This document shows positions 48,860-57,739 of a stretch of 64,000 bases of DNA, piece by piece. The notes under the pieces are model-generated. The model ran no database searches. It was not told the DNA's origin and worked only from the letters and a program-made list of their open reading frames with translations. The stretch's first letter is position 1. Each line of letters begins with the position of its first letter. The stretch is from Chromohalobacter moromii (GTDB taxonomy: Bacteria; Pseudomonadota; Gammaproteobacteria; Pseudomonadales; Halomonadaceae): positions 806,001 through 870,000 of the forward strand of contig NZ_JAHXDI010000001.1 of NCBI RefSeq assembly GCF_023091865.1, in the 5' to 3' direction. Both the position numbers and the translations under genes were made by a program.

Positions 48860-50464
48860 GTGAGTGTACCGAATCGACATTTTTTGACGGCAATTTCCTC
48901 GCGTCGTTGTAGTCGCCCTCTCGCGGGCATGCTGGGCGTATGGTTAGCCTTCGCGGCGCAGGCATGTATGGCCTTTGGCTTCGAGGATGTGGTCAAGAAA
49001 GCCGAACAACTTTCCGAGCAAGGGTACCAAGCACCCGACACGAACTTGCCGGAATCGCTGAGCAATCTGGAGTACGCGGATTACGCCAAGATCCATACCA
49101 AAGATGGGCACGCGCTGTGGGAAGACGAAGACCTACCCTTCAATCTTGCTTTCTTTCATAAAGGGATGCACTACGACACTTCGGTGAAGATACACACCGT
49201 GGTGGAAGGTGAAGTGGAAGACATTTCCTTCGATCCCGACGATTTCGCATACGGTGACCTGGATATTCCCGAGGAAGATCTCGAGGGCCTCGGGTTTGCG
49301 GGATTCAAGGTGACCAATGCGCTCAATGACGCCGATCGCATGAATGAAGTCATGGCTTTTCAGGGGGCGAGTTATTTCCGCACCTTGGGGCGTGATCAGA
49401 CCTATGGTGCATCCGGTCGTGGTCTGGCGATCGATACGGCGCTACCCAGTGGTGAGGAGTTCCCCGCGTTTCGTGAGTTCTGGGTCGTCAAGCCAAGCAA
49501 CGACAGCCAGTATCTAACGGTGTTCGCACTGCTCGATTCACCGAGCCTTGCCGGTGCTTATCGCTTCGTTCTTCGTCCTGGCGAAGACACCGTCGTCGAT
49601 GTGACATCGCATCTCTTCATGCGCAACGCCGTGGAAAAACTGGGGGTCGCACCGCTGACGAGTATGTACTTGTATGGCCCTGGCCAGCCTACAAACTCAC
49701 TCAACTATCGGCCGGCGATTCACGATTCCAATGGTCTGTTGGTGCACGACGGAGGCAAAAAAGCGGAAGGGGGCAAGGAAGACTGGGTCTGGCGCCCGCT
49801 TGCCAATCCCAACAAGTTGATGGTCGACGAGCAAGATGTCGACTCTCTCAAGGGATTCGGACTGCTGCAGCGCAGTCACGACTTTCATGATTATGAAGAT
49901 CTCAAAGATCGCTATGATCGTCGTCCAAGCGTGTGGATCGAGCCTCAAGGCGACTGGGGCAAGGGCCAAGTCGAACTGATCCAGATCCCCACGCCAGACG
50001 AAACCAACGATAATATCGTCACCTTGTGGAAGCCCGACGAAGCGCCGCAAGCGGGCGATGAACTCGACTTCAATTATCGTATGTACTGGACGACGCACGA
50101 AGCCAAGTTCCATAGTCCCGATTTATCCTGGGCTGGCCAGACGCGTCGCTCGCAAGGCGAGGTACGTAAAGACAACTTGGTGCGTGAGACCGATGGTTCG
50201 CTAGCGTTCATCGTCGACTTCAAGGGACCGGGGCTGGAATCGATCAAGGACGGTGCCAGCATGCAAGTCGATGCCTCCGTCGGAGAAAACGGCGAACTGG
50301 TCGAAAGTCGTGTCGTTCCCAATGACGCCGAAGGGGGGTGGCGAATGTTCGTGCGCGTCAAGCGTAGCGATGACAGTCAACCTCTGGATATTCGCGCTTA
50401 CCTGAAAGATGGAGATGAGCGGCTTTCGGAAACCTGGTATTACCGGCTCCCCGCCAATGGTTGA
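48860..50464 (+). CDS. opgG: Glucan biosynthesis protein G (OpgG)
   Basis: 534 residues. Signal peptide with hydrophobic core [20 protein letters not shown], then the periplasmic MdoG domain: [79 protein letters not shown] and the C-terminal immunoglobulin-like domain with [10 protein letters not shown]. It builds the branched osmoregulated periplasmic glucan. GTG 48860 is used because AAGGGAG lies seven bases before it; the longer reading has no ribosome site. opgH overlaps its 3' end by eight bases. Confidence 0.93.
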   Translation: MSVPNRHFLTAISSRRCSRPLAGMLGVWLAFAAQACMAFGFEDVVKKAEQLSEQGYQAPDTNLPESLSNLEYADYAKIHTKDGHALWEDEDLPFNLAFFHKGMHYDTSVKIHTVVEGEVEDISFDPDDFAYGDLDIPEEDLEGLGFAGFKVTNALNDADRMNEVMAFQGASYFRTLGRDQTYGASGRGLAIDTALPSGEEFPAFREFWVVKPSNDSQYLTVFALLDSPSLAGAYRFVLRPGEDTVVDVTSHLFMRNAVEKLGVAPLTSMYLYGPGQPTNSLNYRPAIHDSNGLLVHDGGKKAEGGKEDWVWRPLANPNKLMVDEQDVDSLKGFGLLQRSHDFHDYEDLKDRYDRRPSVWIEPQGDWGKGQVELIQIPTPDETNDNIVTLWKPDEAPQAGDELDFNYRMYWTTHEAKFHSPDLSWAGQTRRSQGEVRKDNLVRETDGSLAFIVDFKGPGLESIKDGASMQVDASVGENGELVESRVVPNDAEGGWRMFVRVKRSDDSQPLDIRAYLKDGDERLSETWYYRLPANG

Positions 50465-52958
50465 TACACAAGCTGATACAGTGACCGGCGATTATCTCGA
50501 ACGTCTGGCACAGGAAACGGATTCCCGAGGGGCGCGCCGCGAACTGCTCGCGAGTCGCCTCGATGAACAAGGCATGGAAGCCTTGCACTCGAGCCTCGGT
50601 GCGCGCGAGGTCTCGGAAGATGATCCGGCGTCGGCGTCGGTGGGCGCGCGCTTGTCGCTTGCGTATAGCGCCCGTCCGTTGGCGCCGCCCACCGTGCTCA
50701 CGACGGACGCGCAAGGCATTACGCGGCTTTGTACTACGCCGCCCATAGTCCGCACACCCCTGGCACCGGAGCCATGGGCGACCAATCCTTTCGTGCGTTA
50801 TGCTCAGCGTACGCGCAACTGGGTAGAGCGTGGCTTTCGTCGACGTCAAAAGGGCGGGTCGGATGCCATGCCGACCCCGCGTTGGCAGAAAGTCGGCAGG
50901 CTGCGTCGTAAGATTCTGTTGCTCCTGGTGGTAGGGCAAAGTCTGGTGGCGGCGGAATACATGCGTTCGGTGTTGCCCTATCAAGGGAAGCAAGCGCTCG
51001 AAGTCGCCATTCTGACGCTGTTCGTGCTGTTGTTTTGCTGGGTCTCGGCGGGATTCTGGACGGCCCTCATGGGGTTCTTTCAGCTTTTGCGCGGACGCGA
51101 CCGCTACGCGATCGATGCCCGTGATGTGCAAGAGGATGCGCCGATCGACGAAGCGGCGCGCACGGCGTTGGTCGTGCCTATCTGTAATGAGGATGTGGCG
51201 CGCGTTTTTGCCGGTGTGCGAGCCACGCTCGAGTCGCTGCGCGATAGCGGCCAGGAACGTCACTTCGACCTCTTCATTTTGAGCGATACCTTCGATCCCG
51301 AGCTGGCGATTGCGGAGACGCACGCCTGGCTGGCGTTGTGTCGTGAGCTGGATGCCTTCGACCGTGTCTTCTATCGCCGTCGCCAGCGCCGCATGAAGCG
51401 CAAGAGCGGCAATATCGACGACTTCTGCCGGCGTTGGGGCGTTAATTATCGCTACATGGTGGTGCTGGATGCCGACAGCGTCATGAGCGGTGCGTGCTTG
51501 ACGCGTCTGGTGCGATTGATGGAAGCGCATCCCAAGGCCGGGATTATCCAGTCTGCACCGCGTGCCTCCGGTCGCTTGAACCTCTATGCGCGCATGCAGC
51601 AGTTCGCGACGCGTGTCTATGGACCGCTATTCACGGCGGGGCTGCATTTTTGGCAGTTAGGCGAGTCGCATTATTGGGGGCATAACGCGATCATTCGTTT
51701 GGCCCCCTTCATGCGTCACTGCATGCTGGCACCGCTGCCTGGGAAAGGCTCGCTTTCCGGGGAAATTCTGTCTCACGATTTCGTCGAAGCGGCGTTGATG
51801 CGTCGGGCAGGGTGGGGCGTGTGGATCGCCTACAATCTGGATGGCAGTTACGAAGAGATGCCACCCAACCTTCTCGACGAACTCAATCGCGACCGCCGCT
51901 GGTGCCACGGCAACTTGATGAACTTTCGCCTGTTTCTGGCCAAGGGCATCCATCCGGTGCATCGCGCGGTCTTCCTGACCGGGGTGATGTCGTACATATC
52001 GGCGCCGCTGTGGTGCTTGTTCCTGATCTTGTCGACAGCCTTGCTGGCGGTGCATACGTTGAGTACGCCGCAGTATTTTCCCGAGCCGGGCATGATGTTT
52101 CCTGTCTGGCCGCAGTGGAATCCGACCATGGCGGTGGGATTGTTCGCGGCGACGGCCACGCTTTTGTTCTTGCCCAAGGTGCTCAGCGTGATCCTGGTGA
52201 TTGCGCAAGGGTCCAAGGAGTTTGGCGGCGGCTTGCGGCTATGCGCGGGCATGGTCCTGGAATCGCTTTTCTCCATGCTGATGGCGCCGGTACGAATGCT
52301 TTTTCATACACGTTTCGTACTGACGGCGCTTCTGGGACGCGCCATACAGTGGCGTTCTCCGTCGCGTGACAACAGCGATACGCCGTGGGGCGATGCCGTG
52401 CGTCACCATGGCGTTCAGACGCTCATCGGGGCGGTATGGGCCGTGGGCGTGTATTACATGGAACCGACCTTTCTCTGGTGGCTGGCGCCCATCGTGGGCG
52501 CCTTGATGGTATCGATCCCGGTGTCGGTATTTTCCAGCCGTGTGTCGCTGGGGCGCTGGTGTCAGCACGCGCGCTTGTTTCGTATTCCCGAAGAGACGCA
52601 CCCTCCGCGTGTGTTGCGGCGCATGGTGCGTCACCTGAAACGTATGCGCACCCAGCAGGCGACGGCACCGACGTTCGTGCAGGTGGTCGTCGACCCCATG
52701 GCCAATGCGCTAGGGTGTGCGCTGGCCACGAGCCGGCATGGCGTATCGGCGCTTCTACGGCAACGTCGAGAGGAACGGGTCAGGGCGGTCGTTACCGAGA
52801 ATCCCATCAAGGTGGAGCCTGCGGCCCAATTGAACTTTCTCGATGACCCCGTGTTGCTGTCGATGCTGCATCACTGGGTATGGACATCGCCTGACGCACA
52901 CCCGGACTGGCGCGAACTCGGTACGCCGACGCCTGTCTCATGGCGGGTGCCGGGATGA
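50457..52958 (+). CDS. opgH: Glucan biosynthesis glucosyltransferase H (OpgH)
   Basis: 833 residues. Membrane segments flank a GT2 catalytic domain (about residues 235-480): [30 protein letters not shown] (metal acid residues), [18 protein letters not shown] and [11 protein letters not shown] cluster of further membrane segments and a cytoplasmic C-terminal tail follow. It polymerises beta-1,2-glucose from UDP-glucose with OpgG. ATG 50457 overlaps opgG; an in-frame ATG at 50409 is possible but less likely. In E. coli OpgH also inhibits FtsZ when UDP-glucose is high. Confidence 0.93.
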   Translation: MVDTQADTVTGDYLERLAQETDSRGARRELLASRLDEQGMEALHSSLGAREVSEDDPASASVGARLSLAYSARPLAPPTVLTTDAQGITRLCTTPPIVRTPLAPEPWATNPFVRYAQRTRNWVERGFRRRQKGGSDAMPTPRWQKVGRLRRKILLLLVVGQSLVAAEYMRSVLPYQGKQALEVAILTLFVLLFCWVSAGFWTALMGFFQLLRGRDRYAIDARDVQEDAPIDEAARTALVVPICNEDVARVFAGVRATLESLRDSGQERHFDLFILSDTFDPELAIAETHAWLALCRELDAFDRVFYRRRQRRMKRKSGNIDDFCRRWGVNYRYMVVLDADSVMSGACLTRLVRLMEAHPKAGIIQSAPRASGRLNLYARMQQFATRVYGPLFTAGLHFWQLGESHYWGHNAIIRLAPFMRHCMLAPLPGKGSLSGEILSHDFVEAALMRRAGWGVWIAYNLDGSYEEMPPNLLDELNRDRRWCHGNLMNFRLFLAKGIHPVHRAVFLTGVMSYISAPLWCLFLILSTALLAVHTLSTPQYFPEPGMMFPVWPQWNPTMAVGLFAATATLLFLPKVLSVILVIAQGSKEFGGGLRLCAGMVLESLFSMLMAPVRMLFHTRFVLTALLGRAIQWRSPSRDNSDTPWGDAVRHHGVQTLIGAVWAVGVYYMEPTFLWWLAPIVGALMVSIPVSVFSSRVSLGRWCQHARLFRIPEETHPPRVLRRMVRHLKRMRTQQATAPTFVQVVVDPMANALGCALATSRHGVSALLRQRREERVRAVVTENPIKVEPAAQLNFLDDPVLLSMLHHWVWTSPDAHPDWRELGTPTPVSWRVPG

Positions 52959-53067
52959 GACGACGGGCGACGAAGTATCGCCGCCAGCCTAGCTGCTATG
53001 CTGGAGGCGATGTCTGTGAGTGGCCTTTCGTGTAGCGTCGCATTCAAGGAAAGAAGGAGATAAAGGA

Positions 53068-53310
53068 ATGAGCATCATTTTGTGGTTGATCATCGGGGGC
53101 TTGGCCGGCTGGATTGCAGGCAAGATCATGCGCGGTGGCGGCTTCGGTATCCTCGGCAACATCGGTGTCGGCATCGTGGGCGCGGTTATCGGCGGCTTCC
53201 TCTTCAGCCTACTGGGATTGGCGCAGACCAATATCATCGGCTCGTTGATCATGGCCGTGATCGGTGCCGTGTTGCTACTGTGGATCGTGGCCAAGGTCCG
53301 GAAGTCGTAG
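53068..53310 (+). CDS. GlsB/YeaQ/YmgE family membrane protein
   Basis: 80 residues with three hydrophobic segments: IILWLIIGGLAGWIAGKIM, GGGFGILGNIGVGIVGAVIGGFLF and NIIGSLIMAVIGAVLLLWI. The GLAGWIAGKIM and GNIGVGIVGAVIGG patterns identify the transglycosylase-associated/GlsB family, small stress-induced inner membrane proteins; biochemical role unknown. AAGGAGATAAAGG gives a strong start. It follows opgH after 109 bases and has its own terminator. Confidence 0.9.
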   Translation: MSIILWLIIGGLAGWIAGKIMRGGGFGILGNIGVGIVGAVIGGFLFSLLGLAQTNIIGSLIMAVIGAVLLLWIVAKVRKS

Positions 53311-53372
53311 CGTGCCGTGGGTACTGATACCCTAAAGAGCGTTCGTTGAATATGGAAAACGAATAATTCCTT

Positions 53373-53403
53373 GCCCCGGCCCCTTTGAGAGGCCGGGGCT
53401 TTT
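53373..53403 (+). terminator. Terminator after the GlsB-like gene
   Basis: Nine-base stem GCCCCGGCC / GGCCGGGGC with a nine-base loop, then TTTT. Confidence 0.85.
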
Positions 53404-53445
53404 CGTGGATGCAGTATTCTCGGAACTGCTGTGAGACTCGTGCTT

Positions 53446-54735
53446 ATGGACAAGACACAACGGTCAGGCCAGAAGGAACGCTTTATTGGCCTGGAGTGGT
53501 TACGCTTCGCGCTCGGGCTTTATATCGTTATCTTCCATACTCTGCATACCTACCCGTCGATCAGTGACTGGTCGCATTACGTGACCGATATCGGTTTCTT
53601 TTCGACCAGTACGTTTTTCGTGCTGTCGGGTTTCTTGCTGACCCATGTCTATCTAGACAATCAGCGCAAGCTGCGTGAGCCGGCGCGGAGCTTCTGGATC
53701 AAGCGTTTTTCGAATCTGTACCCGATTCATATAGGCTCTCTGCTGCTGGCGATTGGTATTTCCTTGTTGATAGGTTACCTCGCCATCACGCCTCAAGACG
53801 CTGGTATGTCGCCCCGTTTCGTCATTTACGATGTCAACAACGATCTGGGTCAGACGACACCGGGCGCCTTGGAGCATTTCATGAGCAACGCCGAGCTCGC
53901 GCTCAACCTAGTGCTCAATGTCAGCCTGTTGCATGCTTGGAATCCGTATTATCTGACCTTCAATCCGCCGTCCTGGTCGATTTCGGCGCTGATGGCCTTT
54001 TATTTGGTCTTCCCGTGGATAGCGCCGCGCCTTTTTCGTCTTCGCCACGCGGGACGGGCTTTGGTCGTGACCAACTTGCTCTATCTGCTGCCGCCTCTAA
54101 TAGTCATTGCAATGACCGACTTCGGTATGCCCGAAACGGGAATCCTGCACCGCAACCCCCTGATTCGCTTGCCTGAGTTCGTGGCGGGAATACTGCTGTG
54201 CGTGTGGTATACCCGCTATCGCGCGGCGGGCGGCTGGCTGAGTGTCATGCAGCGTCTGATGCTGATGGCATTTGTGGCCAGCTGTGTCGTGGTGGCGGTC
54301 TGGTTGTTGGGGCAGGGACATGCCTGGTATTACCTGCTGCATAATGGCTTGTTACTGCCTGCGCAGTTGGCATTGATTCTTCTGGCTACACAATGGCGCA
54401 CGCCCGAGAGCCGCCGTGTCCGTCGCTTGGCGAGTCGGCTGGGCGGTGCGTCGCTGCCGATGTTCGCACTGCATGTTCCGCTTTTCGTGATCTTTACCCG
54501 AACCGAGCGCGTGTTCGCGGGCGATCCAGCCCTGTGCACGAGCGGATTTCGCGCTTGCTTCGATGCCGCTGGTGACAGCTCGCTGGTGTTCTATCCGTTG
54601 TTTCTCCTGCTGACGGTGCTGTTCTGCGTAATGTTTCAAGAACAGTTCGTACTGCGGGTACGCAATGCCATGCAGCGTTGGTTGCTGCCTAGGGTGGGGA
54701 CGCCGCCGTCGCATACCGAAAAGGTGGCGCGCTGA
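53446..54735 (+). CDS. Acyltransferase 3 family membrane protein, possibly OpgC-like
   Basis: 429 residues with about ten membrane segments. The acyltransferase 3 signature is present: FIGLEWLRFALGLYIVIFH with the proton-relay His, FFSTSTFFVLSGFLLT, and RFSNLYPIHIGSLLLA. These enzymes O-acylate envelope glycans. Position 0.5 kb after opgH raises the idea that it modifies periplasmic glucan as OpgC does, but there is a terminator between, and it could act on lipopolysaccharide or exopolysaccharide. The ATG at 53446 is chosen over GTG 53431; neither has a strong ribosome site. Confidence 0.75.
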   Translation: MDKTQRSGQKERFIGLEWLRFALGLYIVIFHTLHTYPSISDWSHYVTDIGFFSTSTFFVLSGFLLTHVYLDNQRKLREPARSFWIKRFSNLYPIHIGSLLLAIGISLLIGYLAITPQDAGMSPRFVIYDVNNDLGQTTPGALEHFMSNAELALNLVLNVSLLHAWNPYYLTFNPPSWSISALMAFYLVFPWIAPRLFRLRHAGRALVVTNLLYLLPPLIVIAMTDFGMPETGILHRNPLIRLPEFVAGILLCVWYTRYRAAGGWLSVMQRLMLMAFVASCVVVAVWLLGQGHAWYYLLHNGLLLPAQLALILLATQWRTPESRRVRRLASRLGGASLPMFALHVPLFVIFTRTERVFAGDPALCTSGFRACFDAAGDSSLVFYPLFLLLTVLFCVMFQEQFVLRVRNAMQRWLLPRVGTPPSHTEKVAR

Positions 54736-54760
54736 CGTTAGTTGCTGTCTGAGCTGAACG

Positions 54761-54796
54761 ACGAGAGGGGGGCCATGTATATGGCGCCCCTCTCGT
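54761..54796. terminator. Bidirectional terminator between the acyltransferase and gabT
   Basis: A long inverted repeat, arms ACGAGAGGGG... / ...CCCCTCTCGT, with a GTAT-type loop and a single internal mismatch, lies between convergent genes. Confidence 0.8.
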
Positions 54797-54819
54797 ATCA
54801 TGCGATGACGCTCGTGCGT

Positions 54820-56100
54820 TTACGCGTGGCTCAACTCCTTGAGGCAGGCCTCGATGATATCCAGACCTTCCTGGAGAATATCGTCTTCGATGGTCACCGG
54901 CATCAAGAAGCGGATGGTATTGCCGTAGAGCCCGCAGGACAGCAGGATCAATCCCTTCTCACGCGCTTTCTTGCACAGCGCTCCGGTGCGTTCAGCATCT
55001 GGCGTATGCTTGGCCTTGTCGGCGACCACGTCGAAGGCGGCCATGGCGCCCAGGTGGCGGACGTTGTCGACGCAGGCGAAGTCTTGCTGCCATTTTGCGA
55101 AACGCTCACCCAACTTATCGCCCAGTGCTTGGCTCTTCTCGAGAATCTTCTCTTCTTCGAAGACTTCCAGTACCGCGAGAGTCGCAGCGCAGGAGACCGG
55201 GCTGCCGGTGTAGGTGCCGCCCAGCGAATTGCCACCGGAGGCATCCATGACCTTGTCGGTACCGACCACGGCGGAGATCGGCATGCCATCGGCCATGCTC
55301 TTGGCCATGGTGATGATATCCGGCTCGACGCCGCTGTGTTCGATGGCGAACAGCTTGCCGGTACGCCCGAAGCCGGACTGCACCTCGTCGACGATCATCA
55401 GCATGCCGTGCTCGTCGCAGATCTCGCGAACCGCCTTGAGGAAGCTGGGCGAGGCTGCGTAGAAGCCGCCTTCCCCGAGCACCGGCTCAAGCACCACGGC
55501 GGCGGTGTCGCGGGGGTTGGCGTCGGTCTTGAGCGTCATTCTCAGGCCGTTAAGCGCGTCTTCCTCGCTGACCCCGTGATAGGGTACCGGATAAGGGGCG
55601 CGGAAGACGTTGCCCGGCATGCTGCCGAAGTCGGTGGCATAGGGGGCGACCTTGCCGTTCATGGCCATGGTCATGAACGTGCGGCCGTGGTAGCCGCCGG
55701 TGAAGCAGATGACGTTGTCGCGTCCAGTGGCCGCGCGGGCGACCTTGACCGCGTTTTCCAATGCCTCGGCGCCGGAATTGGCCAGCATTACCTTGCCATG
55801 GCCGCGCACCGGCGTGAGCTGGCTGAGCTTCTCGGCGACCTTCACGTAGCCCTCATAGGGCATCACCGTCTGACAGGTGTGCATCACCTTGTCGAGTTGG
55901 TCCTTGACCGCTTGCACCACCTTGGGGTGACGGTGACCGACGTTGAGCACGCCGATACCGCCGGCGAAGTCGATGATGCGGTTACCGTCGGCGTCCCAGA
56001 TCAGAGCGTTTTCGGCACGCTCGGCAAATTGGGTCGCTGGGCTCGCGGCGCCGCTGGCGACGTAACGTGTCTTGAGTTCATTGAGCTGTGCGTTGTTCAT
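54820..56100 (-). CDS. gabT: 4-aminobutyrate aminotransferase GabT
   Basis: 426 residues of class III aminotransferase type. PLP lysine is K267 (DIITMAKSMADG), with IVDEVQSGFGRTGKLF and NSGAEALENAVKVARAATGR. It moves the GABA amino group to 2-oxoglutarate, giving succinate semialdehyde. It follows gabD after 13 bases, so the order is gabD-gabT. AAGGAGG precedes ATG. 5-aminovalerate could also be a substrate. Confidence 0.93.
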   Translation of the reverse strand: MNNAQLNELKTRYVASGAASPATQFAERAENALIWDADGNRIIDFAGGIGVLNVGHRHPKVVQAVKDQLDKVMHTCQTVMPYEGYVKVAEKLSQLTPVRGHGKVMLANSGAEALENAVKVARAATGRDNVICFTGGYHGRTFMTMAMNGKVAPYATDFGSMPGNVFRAPYPVPYHGVSEEDALNGLRMTLKTDANPRDTAAVVLEPVLGEGGFYAASPSFLKAVREICDEHGMLMIVDEVQSGFGRTGKLFAIEHSGVEPDIITMAKSMADGMPISAVVGTDKVMDASGGNSLGGTYTGSPVSCAATLAVLEVFEEEKILEKSQALGDKLGERFAKWQQDFACVDNVRHLGAMAAFDVVADKAKHTPDAERTGALCKKAREKGLILLSCGLYGNTIRFLMPVTIEDDILQEGLDIIEACLKELSHA

Positions 56101-56113
56101 GCTTGCCTCCTTG

Positions 56114-57562
56114 TTAAAGTCCGCCCATGCAGACGTATTTTAGCTCGGTGTATTCCTCGAGACCGTGGTGGGAGCCTTCGCGTCCCAGACCGGACTCCTT
56201 GATGCCGCCGAAGGGCGCCAGCTCGGTCGATAGAAGCCCTTCGTTGATGGCGACCATGCCGTATTCGAGGCCCTCCATCACTTGCCATATACGTCGATAG
56301 TCGCGCGCATAGACATAGGCGGCAAGGCCGAATTCGGTGGCGTTGGCCATGGCGATGGCTTGGGCCTCGTCGGTGAAACGAAAAACCGGGGCCACGGGGC
56401 CGAATGTCTCTTCGCGGGCGACATGCATGTCTGCGGTGACGTCGGCGAGCAGGGTCGGTTGGAAGAAGGTGCCGCCCAATGCGTGCGGTTCGCCACCACA
56501 CACCAAGCGTGCGCCCTTGGACCGAGCATCGGCAATGTGTGCCTGCACCTTGTCGATGGCCGCGGCGTTGATCAAGGGGCCTTGGGTCACGTCGTCCTCG
56601 AGACCGTTACCGACCTTGAGTTCCGCGATGCGCTCGGCGAACCTAGCAATAAAGGCGTCGTAGATGCCGTCTTGCACCAGAAAGCGGTTGGTGCACACGC
56701 AGGTTTGACCGGAGTTGCGAAATTTGGAGGCGATGGCTCCCTCCACAGCGGCCTCCAGATCGGCATCGTCGAAAACCACGAAAGGCGCATTGCCGCCTAG
56801 TTCCAGAGAGGCTTTCTTAACGGTCTCCGCGCACTGCGCCAGCAAGCGCTTGCCGACCGGAGTCGAGCCGGTGAATGAGACCTTGCGCACGCGGGGGTCG
56901 GTAGTCAGCACGTGGCCGATCTCGGCGGGCTTCTCGGCGGTGAGCACGTTGATGACGCCTGCGGGAAGCCCGGCATCCTCGGCGAGCTTGGCCAACGCCA
57001 GGGCGGTCAGCGGCGTGGCTTCTGCGGGCTTGATCACCACGGGGCAGCCGGCTGCCAAGGCCGGGGCGCATTTTCGGGTGATCATCGCCAGCGGGAAGTT
57101 CCAGGGCGTAATGGCGGCAACCACGCCGATCGGCTCGCGCATGACGAGGATACGCTTGTCGGCGCCGTGGCCGGGCAAGGTTTCGCCAGCGATGCGCTTG
57201 GCTTCCTCGGCGTAGTATTCGATGAAGCTTGCGCCATAGGCGACCTCACCGCGCGACTCGGTGAGTGGCTTACCCTGTTCCAAGGTCATGAGTTGCGCCA
57301 GTGCCTCGCGATGAGTCATGACAAGCTCGAACCAGGCACGCAACAAGGACGCGCGCTCCTTGGCGGGGCGTCGACGCCATTGCGGCCACGCGGCTTCGGC
57401 GGCGGCGATGGCATCGTGTGCCTCGTCGGCGCCCAGGTCGGGGACCTGCGCCAGGCATTCGCCCGTAGCAGGATCGGTGACCGCGAAACGGCGCTCGCTA
57501 TCGCGCCATTCGCCCCCTATGTAGGCGCGGTCGATTAAGATGTTAGGTGTTGGTTGACTCAT
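56114..57562 (-). CDS. gabD: NADP-dependent succinate-semialdehyde dehydrogenase GabD
   Basis: 482 residues, aldehyde dehydrogenase family. Catalytic Cys is C288 (NSGQTCVC) and Glu E254 (LELGGNAPFVV); ITPWNFPLAMI and FTGSTPVGKRL bind cofactor. It oxidises the product of GabT to succinate. CGGAGGC precedes the ATG. It is divergent from the DUF1266-like gene, with 177 bases between; no regulator gene is linked. Confidence 0.93.
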   Translation of the reverse strand: MSQPTPNILIDRAYIGGEWRDSERRFAVTDPATGECLAQVPDLGADEAHDAIAAAEAAWPQWRRRPAKERASLLRAWFELVMTHREALAQLMTLEQGKPLTESRGEVAYGASFIEYYAEEAKRIAGETLPGHGADKRILVMREPIGVVAAITPWNFPLAMITRKCAPALAAGCPVVIKPAEATPLTALALAKLAEDAGLPAGVINVLTAEKPAEIGHVLTTDPRVRKVSFTGSTPVGKRLLAQCAETVKKASLELGGNAPFVVFDDADLEAAVEGAIASKFRNSGQTCVCTNRFLVQDGIYDAFIARFAERIAELKVGNGLEDDVTQGPLINAAAIDKVQAHIADARSKGARLVCGGEPHALGGTFFQPTLLADVTADMHVAREETFGPVAPVFRFTDEAQAIAMANATEFGLAAYVYARDYRRIWQVMEGLEYGMVAINEGLLSTELAPFGGIKESGLGREGSHHGLEEYTELKYVCMGGL

Positions 57563-57739
57563 GGAAGCCTCCGGGTGACGCGTGATTCATCGTCTATTAT
57601 TTGACGGTGTGTGCATTATTTAAAACACTTGATTAGGGTGGCGTCCAGCGATTTTTCGCATCTCGCATGGGCAGGTTATCGCGCCTTGCGTATCGGCGAC
57701 ACCAGCCTCTTTCCGGTACACTATGGCGCCGTTGTATGA
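57563..57739. promoter_or_regulatory. Divergent region between gabD and the DUF1266-like gene
   Basis: 177 bases, AT-richer at about 57590-57640 (TCTATTATTTGACGG; TTATTTAAAACACTTG). It must hold the gabDT promoter on the minus strand. I see no clear operator. Confidence 0.3.

Noticed and set aside
50358-51530. Open frame antisense to opgH (390 codons)
   Set aside because: Lies within a certain gene and is rich in His, Arg and Gln with no motif.
54742-56202. Open + strand frame antisense to gabT (486 codons)
   Set aside because: Covers gabT and its terminator; composition (His, Gly, Val, Asp) is a shadow of the reverse strand.
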